27,466 nt of DNA from Planctomycetota bacterium (GCA_024277285.1 JAJRVM010000248.1:1-27466); one strand, 5' to 3'; positions 8,255-17,283 are shown, counted from the stretch's first letter. Made by a program: numbers and translations. Notes: generated by a model from the sequence alone, not told the origin.

Positions 8255-9520
8255 ATGTGTGATCAGCACGAAATGACACGACGAACACATTCCCGTCAGC
8301 CTGCCACGCCCCGTTTCGGCGCGTCGGTGACGGCAATGCTGGTCATGGCAATACACGTGCCGCTACTGTTCGCGAGCGACACGGCATCCCATGACAAGGT
8401 CCCGTTCAAACTGCACCGAATTGGCTGTTACCGGGGCGAAGTGTGTGAAGTCGCCGATTTCAACAATGATGACAAGCTGGATATTGTGGCCGGCGAATAC
8501 ATTTATCTGGCGCCCAATTTCACTCCGATGAAAATTCGCACGATCACAACGAACATCGACGATAAAGGCAAGGGTTATGATTGGGATTTCATGAACGCTC
8601 CGATCGATGTCGATGGCGACGGATTGTTGGATATTGTATCGTGCAGTTGGTTCGGCAAGCAGCTTGAGTGGTACCGCAATACGTGGGACGTCAGCCAGAC
8701 GGGAATGGGACCTACCTCCTGGCCGGTTACCGTCGTTCACAAGAATGGCAACTACGAATGCGGCGAACTGTGGGACCTGGATGGCGACGGCCAGCGCAAC
8801 GAGATCGTGCCGGCGGTGCGAAGCACCGTTTGGTACGAGGTGGGCAAGGACAAGGCTGGCAAGCAAGGCCTCATCCGCCACGTCATCGACGGCGATGAAA
8901 CCAAACACCCGTGGGGAGTGGGGGTGGGCGACGTCAACGGTGACAAGCGGCCCGATGTCTTGCGGCCAACCGCGTGGTACGAAGCTCCGGCAGATCCACG
9001 GACCGGCACCTGGATTGAGCACCCGTGGGCAATAGGCGGAACGCAAGATGGAAAAGCCGATCATACGCCGCAGATACTTGTCTACGACATAAACCACGAC
9101 GGCCTCAACGACATCGTAACCAGCGTGGCTCACGGTTATGGAATCTTTTGGTACGAACAGATCAAGCGTGACGGAGAACCGGGCTGGAAACGGCATGAAA
9201 TCGATTCATCGTGGAGCCAGGCGCACAGCCTGCAACTCGCGGATTTGGATGCCGACGGCGACCTTGACCTCGTCACTGGCAAGCGGTTCATGGCTCACAA
9301 CGGCAAAGACCCCGGCGGCAATGAGCCGCCTGGAGTCTACTGGTATGAGCTGCAACGCACGACGACTCCAACGTGGACCAAACACACGATTTCCTTCGAT
9401 CAGGGGATCGGCTCGGGCCTAAACCTGCGCGTCGTCGATCTGGACGCCGACGGCGATCTGGACATTGTCGTGACCGGCAAATGGGGTGGCCCGGCCTGGT
9501 TCGAGAACCTGACGAAGTAG
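8255..9520 (+). CDS. Exported FG-GAP/VCBS repeat protein
   Basis: 421 residues from ATG 8255, which has AGGAG at 8243-8247. The frame is open back to ATG 8108, overlapping the deacetylase stop as ATGA, but the extra 49 residues are unlike a signal sequence, whereas residues 1-40 from 8255 form one (VTAMLVMAIHVPLLFAS). The body is a series of FG-GAP/VCBS propeller blades, each with a calcium-loop motif: DVDGDGLLDIV, DLDGDGQRNEIV, DVNGDKRPDVL, DINHDGLNDIV, DLDADGDLDLVTG and DLDADGDLDIVVTG. W-Y-E repeats mark each blade. No catalytic residues are visible, so it probably acts as an extracellular binding or structural protein. The neighbouring deacetylase and fucosidase suggest glycan binding, which is inference. 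Confidence 0.85.
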   Translation: MCDQHEMTRRTHSRQPATPRFGASVTAMLVMAIHVPLLFASDTASHDKVPFKLHRIGCYRGEVCEVADFNNDDKLDIVAGEYIYLAPNFTPMKIRTITTNIDDKGKGYDWDFMNAPIDVDGDGLLDIVSCSWFGKQLEWYRNTWDVSQTGMGPTSWPVTVVHKNGNYECGELWDLDGDGQRNEIVPAVRSTVWYEVGKDKAGKQGLIRHVIDGDETKHPWGVGVGDVNGDKRPDVLRPTAWYEAPADPRTGTWIEHPWAIGGTQDGKADHTPQILVYDINHDGLNDIVTSVAHGYGIFWYEQIKRDGEPGWKRHEIDSSWSQAHSLQLADLDADGDLDLVTGKRFMAHNGKDPGGNEPPGVYWYELQRTTTPTWTKHTISFDQGIGSGLNLRVVDLDADGDLDIVVTGKWGGPAWFENLTK

Positions 9521-9696
9521 CGTAGAGTGCCACAGCGCCAACCGGCTTCGCAAGCGCGAGCGACTGAGGGCTGCAACTCGCGTCCAGATGGAACGCGCAT
9601 GCACTGGCTCCGTTCGCGTGCGTCAAGGAACTTCACGCCCACTCGAAACGCTGGCGTTCGCACTAATCCCCGCTCACTCAGCCAGTGCCACACCTA

Positions 9697-9770
9697 CCTC
9701 TCTCCCTCTCTCCCCCTCTCCCCCACACTCCCCCACTCCCCCTCTCTCCCCCACACTCTCCCTCTCTCCT
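9697..9770. repeat. Pure pyrimidine tract between convergent genes
   Basis: About 74 bases of the plus strand are almost only C and T, with ACA interruptions, built from irregular CTCTCCC, CCCCCACACTC and CCCCCACTC units. It lies between the stop codons of the convergent FG-GAP and sulfatase genes. It would be purine-rich in the sulfatase transcript. It may be a slipped-strand expansion and could form a triplex. Confidence 0.7.
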
Positions 9771-9783
9771 ACGGCAAAACCCA

Positions 9784-11259
9784 TCAGGCAGGGCGTTTTT
9801 TCGCCTTCTTGCGCCGCGGCACCGACAGTTTCCAATTCGAGTTGGGCGTGCGTGCGGCGTCCATGATCCGCTCGAGCCGTTTGACCACGCCAGGATTCTG
9901 TTTGGCGAGATCGTCTTTCTCGCCAATGTCCTGGCTCAAGTCGAACAGCTGCGTCGTTCCGGTGAGCATGGGAATGCGGATGGCTTTCCACTTGCCCACA
10001 CGCACCGCTTGTTTGCCACCCCGTTCGTAGAATTCCCAATATAGATACTTCGCTTGCTTCTGTTGCTCCGGGTGCCCGGTGATGGTGGGAGCAAAACTCA
10101 CGGAATCGAGCCCTTTGGGAACTGCCAGACCGGCCAGATCGGCCGCAGTTGCCATCAGGTCACCAAAGTAGCCGATATGATGACTTTCGGTTCCCGCTGG
10201 CGTCGTGCCGGGCCAACGGACGATCAGCGGAACTCGGATCCCACCCTCGGTGAGGTCGCGTTTCATGCCACGCAGAGGTCCGGCGGGCCGAAACTGCTTC
10301 GGATCAAAACCGCCTTCATTGTGCGGTCCGTTGTCACTGGTGAACATGACGACGGTCTGTTTGTCGATTCCCAGGTCCGCCAGCAACTTCAACAACCGGC
10401 CAACGTCACCATCCATGCGCGTAATCATGGCGGCCTGGCCCTTGGCCGGATCGCTCCACGGTTTATCCGCGTAGATTCCGTAATCGGGCACTTCCTGGCC
10501 ATCCCCCAACGCCTTGGAACGTTCGTTGTTCGCATGCGGAATCGTCAGCGCAAGATACAGGAAAAACGGACCGCTCTTGTTCTTCTTGATAAACTCGAGC
10601 GCCTCGTGCGTTACCAGATCGTGGCTGTAATCAACTCGCTTTGTGGCATAGCCGCCAAAGAACCCGCCATACCCTTTCCCAACTCTCTTGACGACGTTGC
10701 GCAGCGGTTCCTTATCACGATTCCGCCAAAGAAACTCGGGATAGTAATTGTGTGCGTGCACCTGGTTCAGGTACCCATAGAAGAAATCGAACCCCTTGTC
10801 GTTGGGACGCCCTTCATTGCCGGGCGTATCGTGTCCCAAGCCCCACTTACCGCACAGTCCGGTCGTGTAGTCCGCTCGCTTCAGCAATTCGGCAACGGTT
10901 AAATCCTGCTTGCGCAACGACTGGATCATCATGTCGGTCGATGCGTTTCCACGCACAAAAGTATGCCCCATATGCAACCCGGTCATCAGCACGCTGCGAG
11001 CCGGCGCACACACCGTACACCCCGCATAGAAATCGGTGAACCGCATCCCCTCTTTGGCCATCTGATCAAGGCATGGCGTCTTAATCAACTTCTGCCCATA
11101 ACAACCCAGGTCGCCATACCCAAGATCGTCCGCCATGATAAAAACGATATTCGGCCGCGACGCGTCGGCGGCGCGCAGCCAATTCGCACCGCACCCCAAC
11201 GTGAATATGGCGACGGCAACGAACAACACAAATCGGACTCGGTGTAAGGTCAGGAGCAT
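9784..11259 (-). CDS. Exported sulfatase (arylsulfatase A type)
   Basis: 491 residues from ATG 11259, with GAGG 9 nt upstream. The frame opens 27 codons earlier, but only the shorter form begins with a signal peptide ([15 protein letters not shown], then RAADA). [15 protein letters not shown] carries the calcium ligands Asp44-Asp45, and CTVCAPARS at residues 81-89 gives the C-x-P-x-R site (Cys84, Pro86, Arg88) whose Cys is converted to formylglycine. TSDNGPH supplies the second metal ligand pair. It hydrolyses sulfate esters of glycans in the periplasm or at the cell surface. The C-terminus ends in a very basic [12 protein letters not shown] near residue 23 is a poor lipobox, so lipidation is possible but unlikely. 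Activation needs a formylglycine-generating enzyme or anSME, not seen here. Confidence 0.92.
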   Translation of the reverse strand: MLLTLHRVRFVLFVAVAIFTLGCGANWLRAADASRPNIVFIMADDLGYGDLGCYGQKLIKTPCLDQMAKEGMRFTDFYAGCTVCAPARSVLMTGLHMGHTFVRGNASTDMMIQSLRKQDLTVAELLKRADYTTGLCGKWGLGHDTPGNEGRPNDKGFDFFYGYLNQVHAHNYYPEFLWRNRDKEPLRNVVKRVGKGYGGFFGGYATKRVDYSHDLVTHEALEFIKKNKSGPFFLYLALTIPHANNERSKALGDGQEVPDYGIYADKPWSDPAKGQAAMITRMDGDVGRLLKLLADLGIDKQTVVMFTSDNGPHNEGGFDPKQFRPAGPLRGMKRDLTEGGIRVPLIVRWPGTTPAGTESHHIGYFGDLMATAADLAGLAVPKGLDSVSFAPTITGHPEQQKQAKYLYWEFYERGGKQAVRVGKWKAIRIPMLTGTTQLFDLSQDIGEKDDLAKQNPGVVKRLERIMDAARTPNSNWKLSVPRRKKAKKRPA

Positions 11260-11584
11260 TGTGGGAACCTCGACGACGGTAGGAAAGCTGGCTTTGGGTA
11301 AGCCCGCCAAGGGGCAGGAACCAGCAGGCTGGTTGAGCACATCACGAAGACACGGGCTTTGAAGCCTCGTTTCATTCTATCCGGTCTATGACGCACCGCA
11401 ACGAGCCTGGCAGGTTTGTGTGACAGGTTCAAAGCGTGGAGCGACCGGAACCGTGCCAAGTGTGCCCTCACAGCGTTGGACTAAACCTGGCCCGACAATT
11501 ATCGTGGATAGACACCTATTCGCTTTGGTTTTCCGCCACGTTTCCCGTACAATGTTTTCGTTTTCCTTGAGACCGCTGCGGCGG
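11260..11584. other. Divergent region upstream of the sulfatase
   Basis: No gene is supported. AACCAGC-AG-GCTGGTT at 11319-11334 is a 7-bp inverted repeat within about 75 bp of the sulfatase start and might act as an operator or a leader hairpin. Nothing else stands out. Confidence 0.4.
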
Positions 11585-11887
11585 ATGATGCCCGCAAGTC
11601 AAGAGTGGTACCGAGAGGAGATGTGCGCATCGTGCGCGCATCTGGTAGAGCAGGAACCGCATTGGGGCTTCAAGACACCATCGGCAACGGCCATTGGAAT
11701 CGCCAGCAATGCCGTTGTGCTCGGAAACAACGAGGGCGTCATTGCCGTCGACATCCAGAGCGGTAAACCGATATGGTCCCACAAGCTGCCCGCACCGGTC
11801 GTACCCTGGGGGTTGGCGATTGCCAACGATGGCAGCGTCATCGTTACATTGACCGACGGCCAAGTCGTTTGTATTGGCAAGCCCTGA
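11585..11887 (+). pseudogene. C-terminal remnant of a PQQ-like beta-propeller protein
   Basis: About 100 codons. From about 11665 the frame reads HWGFKTPSATAIGIASNAVV, then GVIAVDIQSGKPIWSHKLPA, and ends WGLAIANDGSVIVTLTDGQVVCIG. The G-x-I-x-A-x-D-x-x-x-G-K-x-x-W pattern is one blade of a PQQ/quinoprotein-like propeller, and the end matches the closing strand typical of planctomycete PQQ-like proteins. Such proteins normally exceed 400 residues and carry a signal peptide; here only the last blade or two remain and the N-terminal 25 residues are unrelated. No upstream in-frame continuation was seen. It is most likely a gene remnant; a small independently translated protein is less likely. Confidence 0.5.
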
Positions 11888-11910
11888 CGCCAGCCTGGTT
11901 GCGCGCCCGA

Positions 11911-12810
11911 CTACCACGTAACATCGAACGACTTTTCGTTCATTGGGTGTTTCCTGTCGATGCAGTGTAACGTCATCGTGATGCCATCGCTGCGTGTCTT
12001 CACACCGATCCAGCCGTTCGGATCGCCATCTTTGAACAGATAGGCGACCGGAGGCAAATTGACGAGAGTCAGGTTCTTCTCCTTGCCAATCGCCAAGTGA
12101 TGCGAATGCCCATAGAACAACACTTTGACGTGCGGACGCGCCGTGAGCAGATCGAGCAACTGCCGAGTTTCGACCAGTCCGGTCGGCTGCGAACGCTCAT
12201 CCGGGTTGTGGTGCACCATCACCAAGGCCGGTTTCGCCGCATGTTGGTCAAGTGATTTAGCAAGCCACTGAAGCTGCTTCGCGCCAAGTACGCCGGGCGT
12301 CTTATTGGTTTCGTCCAGTGAATCAAGAACGAACCAATTGGCGTTCGGCGTCTCGACAACCGTCACTTGCCGGTTCTCGAGCGGCGACACTCGAGGTCGC
12401 CCTTCTTCGACGACTTTCCAAAACCGCTGGCGGTTGTCGTGATTCCCCATCGCACAGTGCACCGCAACGCCACCTTCGCGCAGCGGCGTCACTAATGCAT
12501 GCAGCTGGCGATAGTCATCGGTCTTGCCTTGCAGATACGCACAATCACCACACACCAAGACCGCTTTCGGACGCGGATTGCACGCCAACACTTCGCCTGC
12601 AGCCTGAGTGAAATTGTCGGTCATGTTGGTACCGTGAGCCACCGTCTTGGGATCGTCCGCAATATGCGTGTCCGAAAACAGGGCGATAAAGTTCGCATCC
12701 ACATCCGTGTAGCTGGCATCAGCCGCACTCGAAAAAGCCAGCGTCGCGATACCGGCAGCGGACGTGGCAAGGAACCGGCGACGTGATATGGGTGGCAAAG
12801 AAATCGGCAT
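11911..12810 (-). CDS. Tat-exported calcineurin-like metallophosphoesterase
   Basis: 299 residues from ATG 12810, with TTAGGAGA 7 nt upstream; the longer frame to 12903 lacks a binding site. SRRRFLATSAAGIATLAFS (residues 9-27) is a Tat signal peptide. All metal-binding blocks are present: FSDTHIAD (Asp47, His49), VCGDCAYLQG, GNHDNR, MVHHNPDE and GHSHH. It hydrolyses a phosphomonoester or diester in the periplasm; Tat export fits folding around metals before transport. It lies 363 bp downstream of the sugar kinase gene on the same strand, with a repeat-bearing gap between, so co-transcription is uncertain. The substrate is not predictable from sequence. Confidence 0.85.
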   Translation of the reverse strand: MPISLPPISRRRFLATSAAGIATLAFSSAADASYTDVDANFIALFSDTHIADDPKTVAHGTNMTDNFTQAAGEVLACNPRPKAVLVCGDCAYLQGKTDDYRQLHALVTPLREGGVAVHCAMGNHDNRQRFWKVVEEGRPRVSPLENRQVTVVETPNANWFVLDSLDETNKTPGVLGAKQLQWLAKSLDQHAAKPALVMVHHNPDERSQPTGLVETRQLLDLLTARPHVKVLFYGHSHHLAIGKEKNLTLVNLPPVAYLFKDGDPNGWIGVKTRSDGITMTLHCIDRKHPMNEKSFDVTW

Positions 12811-13173
12811 GCGTGAGTCTCCTAAGAAGTAGTAGCCGGTCAAGGCGTTTCCACGTAGTATTCTTAATTGTAATCTTACTCTTAGAACCCGCGGTCTCAA
12901 CACCTGGTTAACGTGCGAGAGATTCCGGTATTGAGCAACGCTGCCGGTAGTGACAGGTTCTTAAACGCTGCTGTCGCCGCCTTCGCGGCTCAGCGACTCA
13001 GCGACTCGCGCATGAATCCCTGTCGCGCATGAATCCCTGTCCCACACTGTGGCTACATGCTGTGGCGGCATTCGCCGCCTTCTGCTGCCACACCGACACC
13101 TACCCGAAAGCTGACGCCCGTGGATACATGCCTTGGCGGCGACGGCCCCCCTGCTGCCGGCTCGAATTGCCAC
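12811..13173. other. Repeat-bearing gap between kinase and phosphoesterase genes
   Basis: No gene is supported. It holds a tandem 17-bp duplication (listed separately), a short CAGCGACT duplication (12991-13004), and several GCCGCC/GGCGGC inverted pairs around 13060-13145 that can form G+C hairpins just downstream of the kinase stop. One of these may terminate kinase transcription, but none is followed by a T-tract. Confidence 0.5.
13007..13040. repeat. Perfect tandem 17-bp duplication
   Basis: CGCGCATGAATCCCTGT occurs twice in direct succession (13007-13023 and 13024-13040) with no mismatch, which suggests a recent slippage event. Confidence 0.9.
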
Positions 13174-14643
13174 TCACAGCCCGTAGGCTTTGAGCAGGTA
13201 CTGCAGCTGTTTCTTGAGTGCGGCAGTGGGGCGTGCTGCGGTCCGAGTAGGGCATAGTTTTTTGGATGCGTTCTTGTCGGTTGGGCGCATCGCGTTGAGC
13301 AACGCTCCATAAGCCGCAGTCTGGTGACGCAACGGTCCTTTGCGAGCACTGATCAGCACCTTGGCCTTGGGGTTCGACAATTGAGCGCCGGCGGCGAATA
13401 CCTGCTGAAAAAACTTCGACTGGCTGAGGCCGCCCGTCAACACGTAGCGAGTCACTGGTTGCTTCGACTCGCTCACTTCCGCGTTCATCGCGCGAGTGAG
13501 CAACAGCAGTTCGAGCATGATCGACAATTGCGTACTGGCCGCCTGCTGTCCGACGCTTAACTTTTCCCAATCGGGCGGATAGACTTCTTTGCCGTTGATC
13601 TGCAACACTCGACGCAGCCCCGTCATTGCGGCATGTTCAATCTGGTTGTTCAAGTCATCCAAGTGATCGACATAATCTCGGGCATGGCGAGCCACAAACC
13701 GGTCGTACCACTTGCAGCAATCGGCCAACATCATTAGCAACATGCGATCATTGTAGTACTCGAAACAAGCCGCATTGCCAGCCAACGGAACATTGGCCCG
13801 GCAAACGCGATTCACCGTACCGCTAGTTCCTGCCGAGATGACAATCGTCTCGAAGTCACCCTCTTCCAGTCCACACCCAACCCCCGTGGCGTGGTTGTCG
13901 CCCAGCCCACTGACAATCCGCGTTCCGGCCAGGCGGTGCTTCAAATCCAACCATGCCGCATCCGCCCCAGCGACCGGGCGCGCGTTGATCGTACCAACCA
14001 CCTTGCCACTCTGAATCACCTGCGGAAACCACTCGGCCTTTAATTTGGCTTTGCGCATCACATCGTTCGCCAATCGCTTGGTCTTCTGGACCAGCAACCC
14101 ATTGCTCAACGCATCGGACGTACTCAAACAAGCTTTGCCGGTCAGCAACGTGGCGATCCAGTCGCCCGTGGTCATCACGTGAGCAACCGATTTGCGCAAA
14201 GCGGGTTGAGCACCGAGCGCCCACATCAGTTTGGGGAGAATGAACCGCTCCTCAACGCGCCCAACAACATCCTCGGCACCTTGACGACGCAATTGCTTGA
14301 CCTCACGCTCGGCAGCATTGCACTGCCAACTCAATGCCGGGATTAACAACTGACCGTTCCCATCGAGCAACACCATGTCGTGCTGGCGCACGGCAAACGA
14401 CAAGGTCGCTTTTTGAAACTCCCAGCCCTGCCCTTCCAGGTCGTTCAACAACGTGGCAATCATTCTGGCCGTCTGCTCAAGGGCAAATGCGGGTTCCCCC
14501 TTCCACGTGGTGGTGCCACGCATCTTGGTGTGCGCATAGGCCTCAGCGCCGGTTGAACTGCGCACGCCCAAACCCAGCCCGGTCGTGCTCAGATCAAAAC
14601 CACCCCACGCCACACGCTTTGACTTCGTTCTCGATCGCGCCAC
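13174..14643 (-). CDS. FGGY-family sugar kinase
   Basis: 489 residues from GTG 14643, preferred because GGTGAGG lies 6 nt upstream; a GTG four codons earlier (14655) overlaps that site. GGFDLSTTGLGLGV is the N-terminal phosphate-binding loop, GLGDNHATGVGCG and ISAGTSGTVNR form the second phosphate motif, and LTGGLSQSKFFQQVF is the adenosine/hinge region of the FGGY kinases. AVRQHDMVLLDGNG and LSWQCNAAE match the sugar-contact stretch of xylulokinase-like members, so a pentulose or similar sugar is the likely substrate. It is cytoplasmic, with no signal peptide, and would phosphorylate a sugar taken up from the glycans attacked by the exported enzymes nearby. The link to this locus is inferred. 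Confidence 0.85.
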   Translation of the reverse strand: MARSRTKSKRVAWGGFDLSTTGLGLGVRSSTGAEAYAHTKMRGTTTWKGEPAFALEQTARMIATLLNDLEGQGWEFQKATLSFAVRQHDMVLLDGNGQLLIPALSWQCNAAEREVKQLRRQGAEDVVGRVEERFILPKLMWALGAQPALRKSVAHVMTTGDWIATLLTGKACLSTSDALSNGLLVQKTKRLANDVMRKAKLKAEWFPQVIQSGKVVGTINARPVAGADAAWLDLKHRLAGTRIVSGLGDNHATGVGCGLEEGDFETIVISAGTSGTVNRVCRANVPLAGNAACFEYYNDRMLLMMLADCCKWYDRFVARHARDYVDHLDDLNNQIEHAAMTGLRRVLQINGKEVYPPDWEKLSVGQQAASTQLSIMLELLLLTRAMNAEVSESKQPVTRYVLTGGLSQSKFFQQVFAAGAQLSNPKAKVLISARKGPLRHQTAAYGALLNAMRPTDKNASKKLCPTRTAARPTAALKKQLQYLLKAYGL

Positions 14644-14655
14644 GCTGTGCCTCAC

Positions 14656-15403
14656 CTTCCAGAAACGGACCTGCCTAGATTACTGATTCAAAATGGACTG
14701 CTGCAGCAACACGGCAGCTGTGCGCCGTGACCACGATGTTACCAACTCCGTAACAGTTTAGCCGAATGAAGTAATGTCGCTTTCAAGTGACTCCCATGGG
14801 CTTGTCCCATGGGTGAATACGGCTGGTGAGCTACCCACGATGCCAGCTACTCCCCCCCTTGCCTCGCCGCCGCCTTCGGCGGCGGCGAGGCAAGGGGGCC
14901 GTAAATGTGGGGGATGGGAAGTCACGGGTAGCCTACCAATCATCTTCACCCACCGCACAAGGCGGTGGGGGTCGACCGATGGAAAAGGAACTCGAGTGCA
15001 CATCCCACTTCAGATGGCTAAACAGTTACCCAACTCCAAAGATCGTTCGCTTTTTGACAAAGTTCCAGCGACCAACGGGAGCGAACCCATGGGGCCCCGA
15101 GCGGTAGCTCGGAGTTGGTTGGCGGCCCTGCCGCCCTATGCCCATTGGTACCAAAGCCGCAATCGACCTTCAAGTGGCTGCACACCGGTTGCCACCACCA
15201 ATAGCCAACGACCACTGAAAGCGACCTATCAACAACCTGACGGTATACCCACTGATACACCTTGTCGACATAAACAGAGCGATCATGCTTGCATGGTTCC
15301 TGGAAACCATGGAGAATCAACGTGGCGGGCACGCCGCCAGTGGATCAACCGAATCTTGCCTGCAATATCTGAAGCGAAACCGAGACGAACACGGAAACTT
15401 CAC
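14656..15403. other. Non-coding, palindrome-rich block
   Basis: A frame is open across this block into the fusion gene to the right, but its translation is low-complexity and without domains, so I read it as non-coding. It contains the REPIN-like element (listed separately) and, further right, CCGAGC-GGTA-GCTCGG (about 15096-15111) inside an outer ACCAAC/GTTGGT pair, and GGCGGC-CCT-GCCGCC (15121-15135). The promoter of the fusion gene must lie to the right of these, but none is obvious. Confidence 0.6.
14789..14973. repeat. 185-bp REPIN-like palindromic element
   Basis: Two 30-bp hairpin repeats of the ACAAG-loop family lie in inverted orientation at 14789-14818 (minus) and 14944-14973 (plus). 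Between them the arms remain partly complementary (GGGTAGC-x-C-ACC on both), and the centre is a perfect 21-bp stem, 14854-14874 with 14878-14898, closed by a TTC loop. The centre of the element and of the inner hairpin nearly coincide, so the whole unit can fold as one long hairpin. This layout matches REPINs (paired REP sequences moved by a RAYT transposase encoded elsewhere) or a palindromic MITE. Confidence 0.75.
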
Positions 15404-16603
15404 ATGCCCAACAAGACGACCCTATCGCGCCACGAACTGACTGAACTCGAACAGATCCCAAACGTCGGCCCAGCGATCGCGGCCGCTCTGCGCCGGATCG
15501 GTTTTGACAAGCCGACAGATCTATGCGGCCAGGACCCGTATGCGTTGTACGAACAGCTTTGCCTGCATGATGGCAAGCGACAGGACCGGTGTGTTCTGGA
15601 CGTGATGCTCGCCGTGACCGACTTCATGAACGGCAACCCCGGGCGCCCGTGGTGGAAATACACACCGCAACGAAAAAAAGAACTCGCTCGGCGCGAGCGG
15701 ACGAACTCCGCAACGACCGGTAAACGGCTTGGCAGGCGCGCGTTGCTGATCAAGGGTGCCCTAGTGCTAGTGGCCGGTAAGTCGTTTCGGTCCACCGCGG
15801 CATTGGCCGGCGACGCGAAGCAGGAGACGAACGGGTTACGATTCACCATGCTGACCGATTTGCATTACGCCGACAAACTACCTGGTGGAACCCGCCACTA
15901 CCGCGAAACGCTGGACAAACTGAAAGCGACGCACCGTGCAACCACTCAGTTTCAACCTCAGTTTGTCGTTGAACTCGGCGATGTGATCGACGCGGCTGAT
16001 TCAGTGGAGCAAGAGAAGAAATATCTGAAGACAATTCATCAGCACTTGGCCGCATTGCCGGGTGCGAACCATTACGTGATAGGCAACCACTGCGTCTATT
16101 CACTGACGAAACCCGAGTTCCTGAGCGTCGTCGGACAGAAGAAATCATACTATTCCTTTGATGCCGGGGATTTCCACTTCATCATCCTCGATGGTTGCTT
16201 CCGCAGTGACGGCCAACCGTATGGCCGCAAGAACTACGACTGGACCGACTCCAACATTTCCCAAGACCAGCTCGAATGGTTGTCGAACGATCTCAAGAGC
16301 TCCCCACGACCAGCCGTCGCGTTCATTCACCAGCGACTGGATATAGAAGGCCCCCATCGCGTCAAAAACGCGCCGGCGGTGCGCAAGATCTTGGAGCAGT
16401 CAGGCAATGTACAGGCCGTATTCCAGGGGCATTACCACAAGAACGACTACCGCGAAATCGGTTACATCCACTACTGCACGCTGCGCGCCATGGTGGAAGG
16501 ATCAGGCGCGAAAAACAACGCGTTCGCCAACGTACAAGTTGATCACGATGGCACCATTCGCATCCACGGTTTCTTTATGCAAAAGAGCTATGCCTGGGCG
16601 TGA
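15404..16603 (+). CDS. Cdd1-type HhH domain fused to a metallophosphoesterase
   Basis: 399 residues from ATG 15404; the frame is open to 14774, but upstream codons have no domain. Residues 8-90 are a Cdd1/mitomycin-resistance-type helix-hairpin-helix domain (IPNVGPAIAAALRRIGF, then DPYALYEQLC, RQDRCVLDVM and PWWKYTPQRK), usually a stand-alone protein of about 100 residues. Residues 107-135 read like a Tat signal (GRRALLIKG, a hydrophobic run, then AALAG). Residues 145-399 are a calcineurin-like phosphoesterase: LTDLHYAD, ELGDVIDA, VIGNHCVYS (Cys where Asp/Glu is usual; metal ligands Asn-His kept), FIHQRLD and FQGHYHKN. There is no stop between the parts. Either a true fusion or two products with internal initiation; a TTG at residue 115 behind GGCAGG could start a shorter exported form. 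Confidence 0.8.
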   Translation: MPNKTTLSRHELTELEQIPNVGPAIAAALRRIGFDKPTDLCGQDPYALYEQLCLHDGKRQDRCVLDVMLAVTDFMNGNPGRPWWKYTPQRKKELARRERTNSATTGKRLGRRALLIKGALVLVAGKSFRSTAALAGDAKQETNGLRFTMLTDLHYADKLPGGTRHYRETLDKLKATHRATTQFQPQFVVELGDVIDAADSVEQEKKYLKTIHQHLAALPGANHYVIGNHCVYSLTKPEFLSVVGQKKSYYSFDAGDFHFIILDGCFRSDGQPYGRKNYDWTDSNISQDQLEWLSNDLKSSPRPAVAFIHQRLDIEGPHRVKNAPAVRKILEQSGNVQAVFQGHYHKNDYREIGYIHYCTLRAMVEGSGAKNNAFANVQVDHDGTIRIHGFFMQKSYAWA

Positions 16604-16716
16604 ACGAGTTGCAACCATGCGTTAGCTTCCTTGCATGTAGGATCCGCGTATTATGACATCATGACGGCCAATGCGTATGGCTACGAAACTTCATGGAAAC
16701 AGGAGACTTAAAGACT

Positions 16717-17205
16717 ATGTCCGAACAGGAATTGCGAGACCAGCTGTATGCGTCGTTCCGGCATCGAGCGATGCTGTATTACCTGATTTTCGACGAACTG
16801 CGCCAGGTGTTGGATGAACCGCAGGCGATCGAAATCATGCAACGCGCGATTCGCCGCCGCGGTGTCGAGGTTGGAAAACAATTCACTTCATTCGCTCCCA
16901 ACGATCTTGCCGGTTTACGCGACGCGTTCTTGAAAATTATCCCCGACGACGGACGCATGTTCTCGGCCGAGGTCACGCGCTGTGACGAGACCGGCTTGGA
17001 CATCACGCTGCAAACGTGCCCTCTGCGCGACGCCTGGCTCGAATCGGGACTCGATCCACAAGATGTAGCCACGATGTGCGAAATCGCGGCGGCCATCGAC
17101 GAAGGTACGTTCGAGGGAGCTGGTTTTGCATTCTCGGCCGACACGTGGGCGCCAAACTGCGACGGCTGCTGCCACCTGCACATTCAGCCTGGCACGGATG
17201 GATAA
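16717..17205 (+). CDS. L-2-amino-thiazoline-4-carboxylate (ATC) hydrolase family protein
   Basis: 162 residues from ATG 16717, with AGGAG at 16701-16705; an ATG at 16693 has no such site. The N-terminal half is helical (ELRDQLYASFRHRAMLYYLIFDELRQVL), and the C-terminal half carries the family hallmarks: TCPLRDAWLESGL, VATMCEIAAAIDEGTFEGAGF and a terminal CDGCCHLHI. These match the ATC_hydrolase family (PF14196), named for an enzyme that opens the thiazoline ring on the way to cysteine, though most members are untested. It is cytoplasmic. It follows the HhH fusion gene by 113 bp and converges with hemB. The Cys-rich tail suggests metal binding or a Cys-based mechanism. Confidence 0.7.
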   Translation: MSEQELRDQLYASFRHRAMLYYLIFDELRQVLDEPQAIEIMQRAIRRRGVEVGKQFTSFAPNDLAGLRDAFLKIIPDDGRMFSAEVTRCDETGLDITLQTCPLRDAWLESGLDPQDVATMCEIAAAIDEGTFEGAGFAFSADTWAPNCDGCCHLHIQPGTDG

Positions 17206-17283
17206 TGGTTGGCCAAGAAACGTAGCTCGGCCCACCAGTGGCACAGCGATACGACGGCAGAACCACGCTGGCGGTTGCGTTTC

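Noticed and set aside
8363..9196. 277-residue minus-strand frame opposite the FG-GAP gene
   Set aside because: Repeating VxVDIxxx patterns mirror the calcium-loop codons of the plus-strand gene.
14854..14898. Plain Rho-independent terminator
   Set aside because: The stem is strong but has no T-tract on either strand and is nested in a larger palindrome with REP-like ends.
14774..15403. 210-codon N-terminal extension of the HhH/phosphoesterase gene
   Set aside because: It translates the palindromic element and its hairpins, has no domain, and the Cdd1 domain starts naturally at ATG 15404.
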